From Thermoplasmata archaeon (GTDB taxonomy: Archaea; Thermoplasmatota; Thermoplasmata; UBA10834): a stretch of 12,503 nucleotides of DNA. This document shows positions 11,200 to 12,503 of the stretch, one piece after another. Both the position numbers and the translations under genes were made by a program. Each line of letters opens with the position of its first letter. The stretch's first letter is position 1. The notes below the pieces were generated by a model. It did not search any database, was not told the DNA's origin, and saw only the letters and a list, made by a program, of their open reading frames with translations. Location of the stretch: assembly GCA_013331315.1 (NCBI GenBank), contig DUGQ01000030.1, forward strand, positions 1 to 12,503. The letters run 5' to 3'.

Positions 11200-12503
11200 T
11201 CACTCAGATGTCGTCGATTTCGGAGGGGATTCTCCGTCGTTCCCTCCAGATTCACGGCTCCTGTTCATCATCCTCACGATGGCGATGATGACCAGTGCGC
11301 CTACGAGCCCACCGATCAAACCGAGCACGAAGGCGCCCGTACTGTCACTTGAGCTCTCCGCGTCAGCGGTGGAGTTCTCCATCTCCTGGATGATATCCTC
11401 CAGTGCCTCGTCGAGGAGTGTCTGGGTGTCGTTGAGCGACTCGCTCACGGAATCGACGTACGCAAGCAACTCGTCGAGTTCCGCGCCCAAGGTCGACTGG
11501 TCATCGCCCAACTGGTCGACTTCCGCGAGCAAACCCTGGACTTCCTCCTCGAGCGATACCAGGTCGGAGGAGAGCGCGTCGAGCGAGGACTGCAGGCTCT
11601 CTAGGTCCTCGACGGCGGCGTTGAGGTCCGACCACACATCCGACAGGGCGGCGACGACGTCGACAAGGCCGTCGCCGACGGCTGCCAGTTCCGCCCAGAG
11701 CGCTGGCACGGGATCTTCGAAGGTCACGGTTACGCTCACGCTCTCCGAGTTGCCCGACGAATCGGTCGCGACAACCTTGATGAGGTTCGTTCCCTCCAGC
11801 AGCGCGACGTTCATCGAGAACGCGCCTGGGGAATCGCCCACGACCGCCAGCGTCCCTCCGATAGAGAGTGTCGCGCCCGGTTCGGTCACGCCTGAGACCG
11901 TCACGACAGGCACTTGGGTGGTCGTTCCAGATACCGGCTCGTCCACAAGGAGGACCGGAGAGCTTCGGTCCGGAGTCACGAAAGTGTTGGCGCACGCTCT
12001 CTGCATGAACCCGTCGTGCTGCAGCCATATCGCGATGGACGTCCCGGCTCCGCCGGCAGCCACCCAGGGCTGCTCCGCCTGTCCGGTGAACTCCTCGATG
12101 AGTTCTGGGTCGCCCCAGCCAACGCCCTCACCATACTGGTTGGCGTAGACGCTGTAGCGGTAGCCGTCGAACTGTATCCAGACGACGACTGCGTTTCCCG
12201 CGTCGTCCACCGAGATTGACGGCGTCGCGGCGTTGTTGTCGTCCTTCTCGAGCGGTGTGGCCTCCTCCCATCCGACGCCGGGGACGAACCTACTGGTAAG
12301 TATGTTCGCCCTCACCCCGTCCGACTGTGCCCAGACGGCGACGGCCTCTCCGTCGTTGGCTGCGGAGATGTCCCACGAAAGGACATGGCCGGTGTCGTCC
12401 TTCTCCACCAGCTCTGGCTCTCCCCAGCCTGAGCCGACGGTGTACCGGCACGAGACGAGGCTGGCAATGCTATCTATGTTCTCCTGCCATATCGCTGTGG
12501 CAT
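11200..12503 (-). CDS. Repeat-containing surface protein, C-terminal part (5' end outside window)
   Basis: The frame is open to the window edge, so at least 433 residues are visible and the start lies beyond. From the visible N-terminal side: about three copies of a 51-52-residue repeat with V-W-x-Q-x-D-G-x-R and G-x-G-W-x-x-P-E-L-I-E, probably blades of a beta-propeller-like or similar extracellular domain; an Ig-like domain (about 11740-11970) with TEPGATLSIGG and EGTNLIKVVATDSSGNS, as in bacterial-type Big domains; a long acidic coiled coil (about 11380-11700) rich in Leu, Asp, Glu and Ser; a membrane helix GAFVLGLIGGLVGALVIIA; and a cytoplasmic tail with NRSRES. The architecture is that of an archaeal cell-surface protein held by a C-terminal helix with the coiled coil as a stalk. 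The ligand is unknown. The GTG at 12408 is inside a repeat and is not the real start. Confidence 0.85.
   Translation of the reverse strand, partial: ATAIWQENIDSIASLVSCRYTVGSGWGEPELVEKDDTGHVLSWDISAANDGEAVAVWAQSDGVRANILTSRFVPGVGWEEATPLEKDDNNAATPSISVDDAGNAVVVWIQFDGYRYSVYANQYGEGVGWGDPELIEEFTGQAEQPWVAAGGAGTSIAIWLQHDGFMQRACANTFVTPDRSSPVLLVDEPVSGTTTQVPVVTVSGVTEPGATLSIGGTLAVVGDSPGAFSMNVALLEGTNLIKVVATDSSGNSESVSVTVTFEDPVPALWAELAAVGDGLVDVVAALSDVWSDLNAAVEDLESLQSSLDALSSDLVSLEEEVQGLLAEVDQLGDDQSTLGAELDELLAYVDSVSESLNDTQTLLDEALEDIIQEMENSTADAESSSDSTGAFVLGLIGGLVGALVIIAIVRMMNRSRESGGNDGESPPKSTTSE
12028..12489 (-). repeat. Tandem repeats of 51-52 codons in the surface protein
   Basis: Three full units begin at the Trp codons at 12489, 12333 and 12180, and a fourth starts at 12027 but soon leaves the pattern. 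Each has W-x-Q-x-D-G, about 20 residues later G-x-G-W, then a P-x-L-x-E, an acidic turn, and a G-x-A-x-x-V strand back to the next W. The array continues to the window edge. Confidence 0.75.

Noticed and set aside
11279..12148. Open frame of 289 codons on the plus strand, very rich in Ser and Thr
   Set aside because: Complement of the Asp/Glu/Leu-rich stalk and Ig region of the surface protein; the Ser/Thr richness is a by-product of the opposite strand.
1..12503. CRISPR array, insertion sequence or prophage
   Set aside because: No regularly spaced direct repeats of 24-40 bases with unique spacers, no transposase or integrase and no terminal inverted repeats were seen; the tandem repeats present are inside protein-coding genes.

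Overview
The window looks archaeal. TATA-like boxes (AATATAG, TTTAAGT, TTATAAG and similar) sit about 28 bases ahead of several start codons with no ribosome site between, the pattern of leaderless archaeal transcripts, while genes inside operons carry strong GGAGG sites. Zinc-ribbon proteins, a DUF3795 protein and a C-terminally anchored surface protein fit the same picture. The high G+C content and compact Euryarchaeota-like gene set suggest a Thermoplasmatota-type lineage, but that placement is inference only; no rRNA or marker gene is present.

Layout. Positions 2-136 are the last 44 codons of urocanate hydratase (histidine degradation). A methyltransferase/TPR protein follows (180-1427). 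Then comes a tight three-gene unit (1522-3388): two small related membrane proteins and a radical SAM/SPASM enzyme. A ModE-type winged-helix domain fused to a Nudix domain (3451-4164) may be the fourth member. Its stop codon directly abuts the stop of an oppositely oriented five-gene operon.

That operon (8187 down to 4165, minus strand) encodes, in transcription order, a helical protein, an SPFH-domain protein ending in three zinc-ribbon units, two zinc-ribbon proteins with C-terminal membrane segments, and a soluble zinc-ribbon protein. Genes overlap or are spaced by at most 33 bases. The set resembles in composition the Bacillus ydjGHI module (SPFH plus zinc-ribbon membrane proteins that tether PspA), and may be an archaeal membrane-stress or membrane-domain system. 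It shares a divergent promoter region with a LOG-like (TIGR00725-type) protein (8305-8796).

From 8811 to 11167 the window is looser and less conserved: a four-helix membrane protein, a 452-base stretch without a convincing gene, a 12-cysteine DUF3795 protein, a three-helix membrane protein, a 288-base gap with two TATA boxes, and a small zinc-ribbon protein with a membrane anchor. The right end (11200-12503, minus) is the C-terminal part of a large surface protein: repeats of 51-52 residues, an Ig-like domain, a long coiled coil, a membrane anchor and a short cytoplasmic tail. Its 5' end lies outside the window.

The two best candidates for undescribed biology are the SPFH/zinc-ribbon operon and the pairing of paralogous membrane proteins with a SPASM enzyme.
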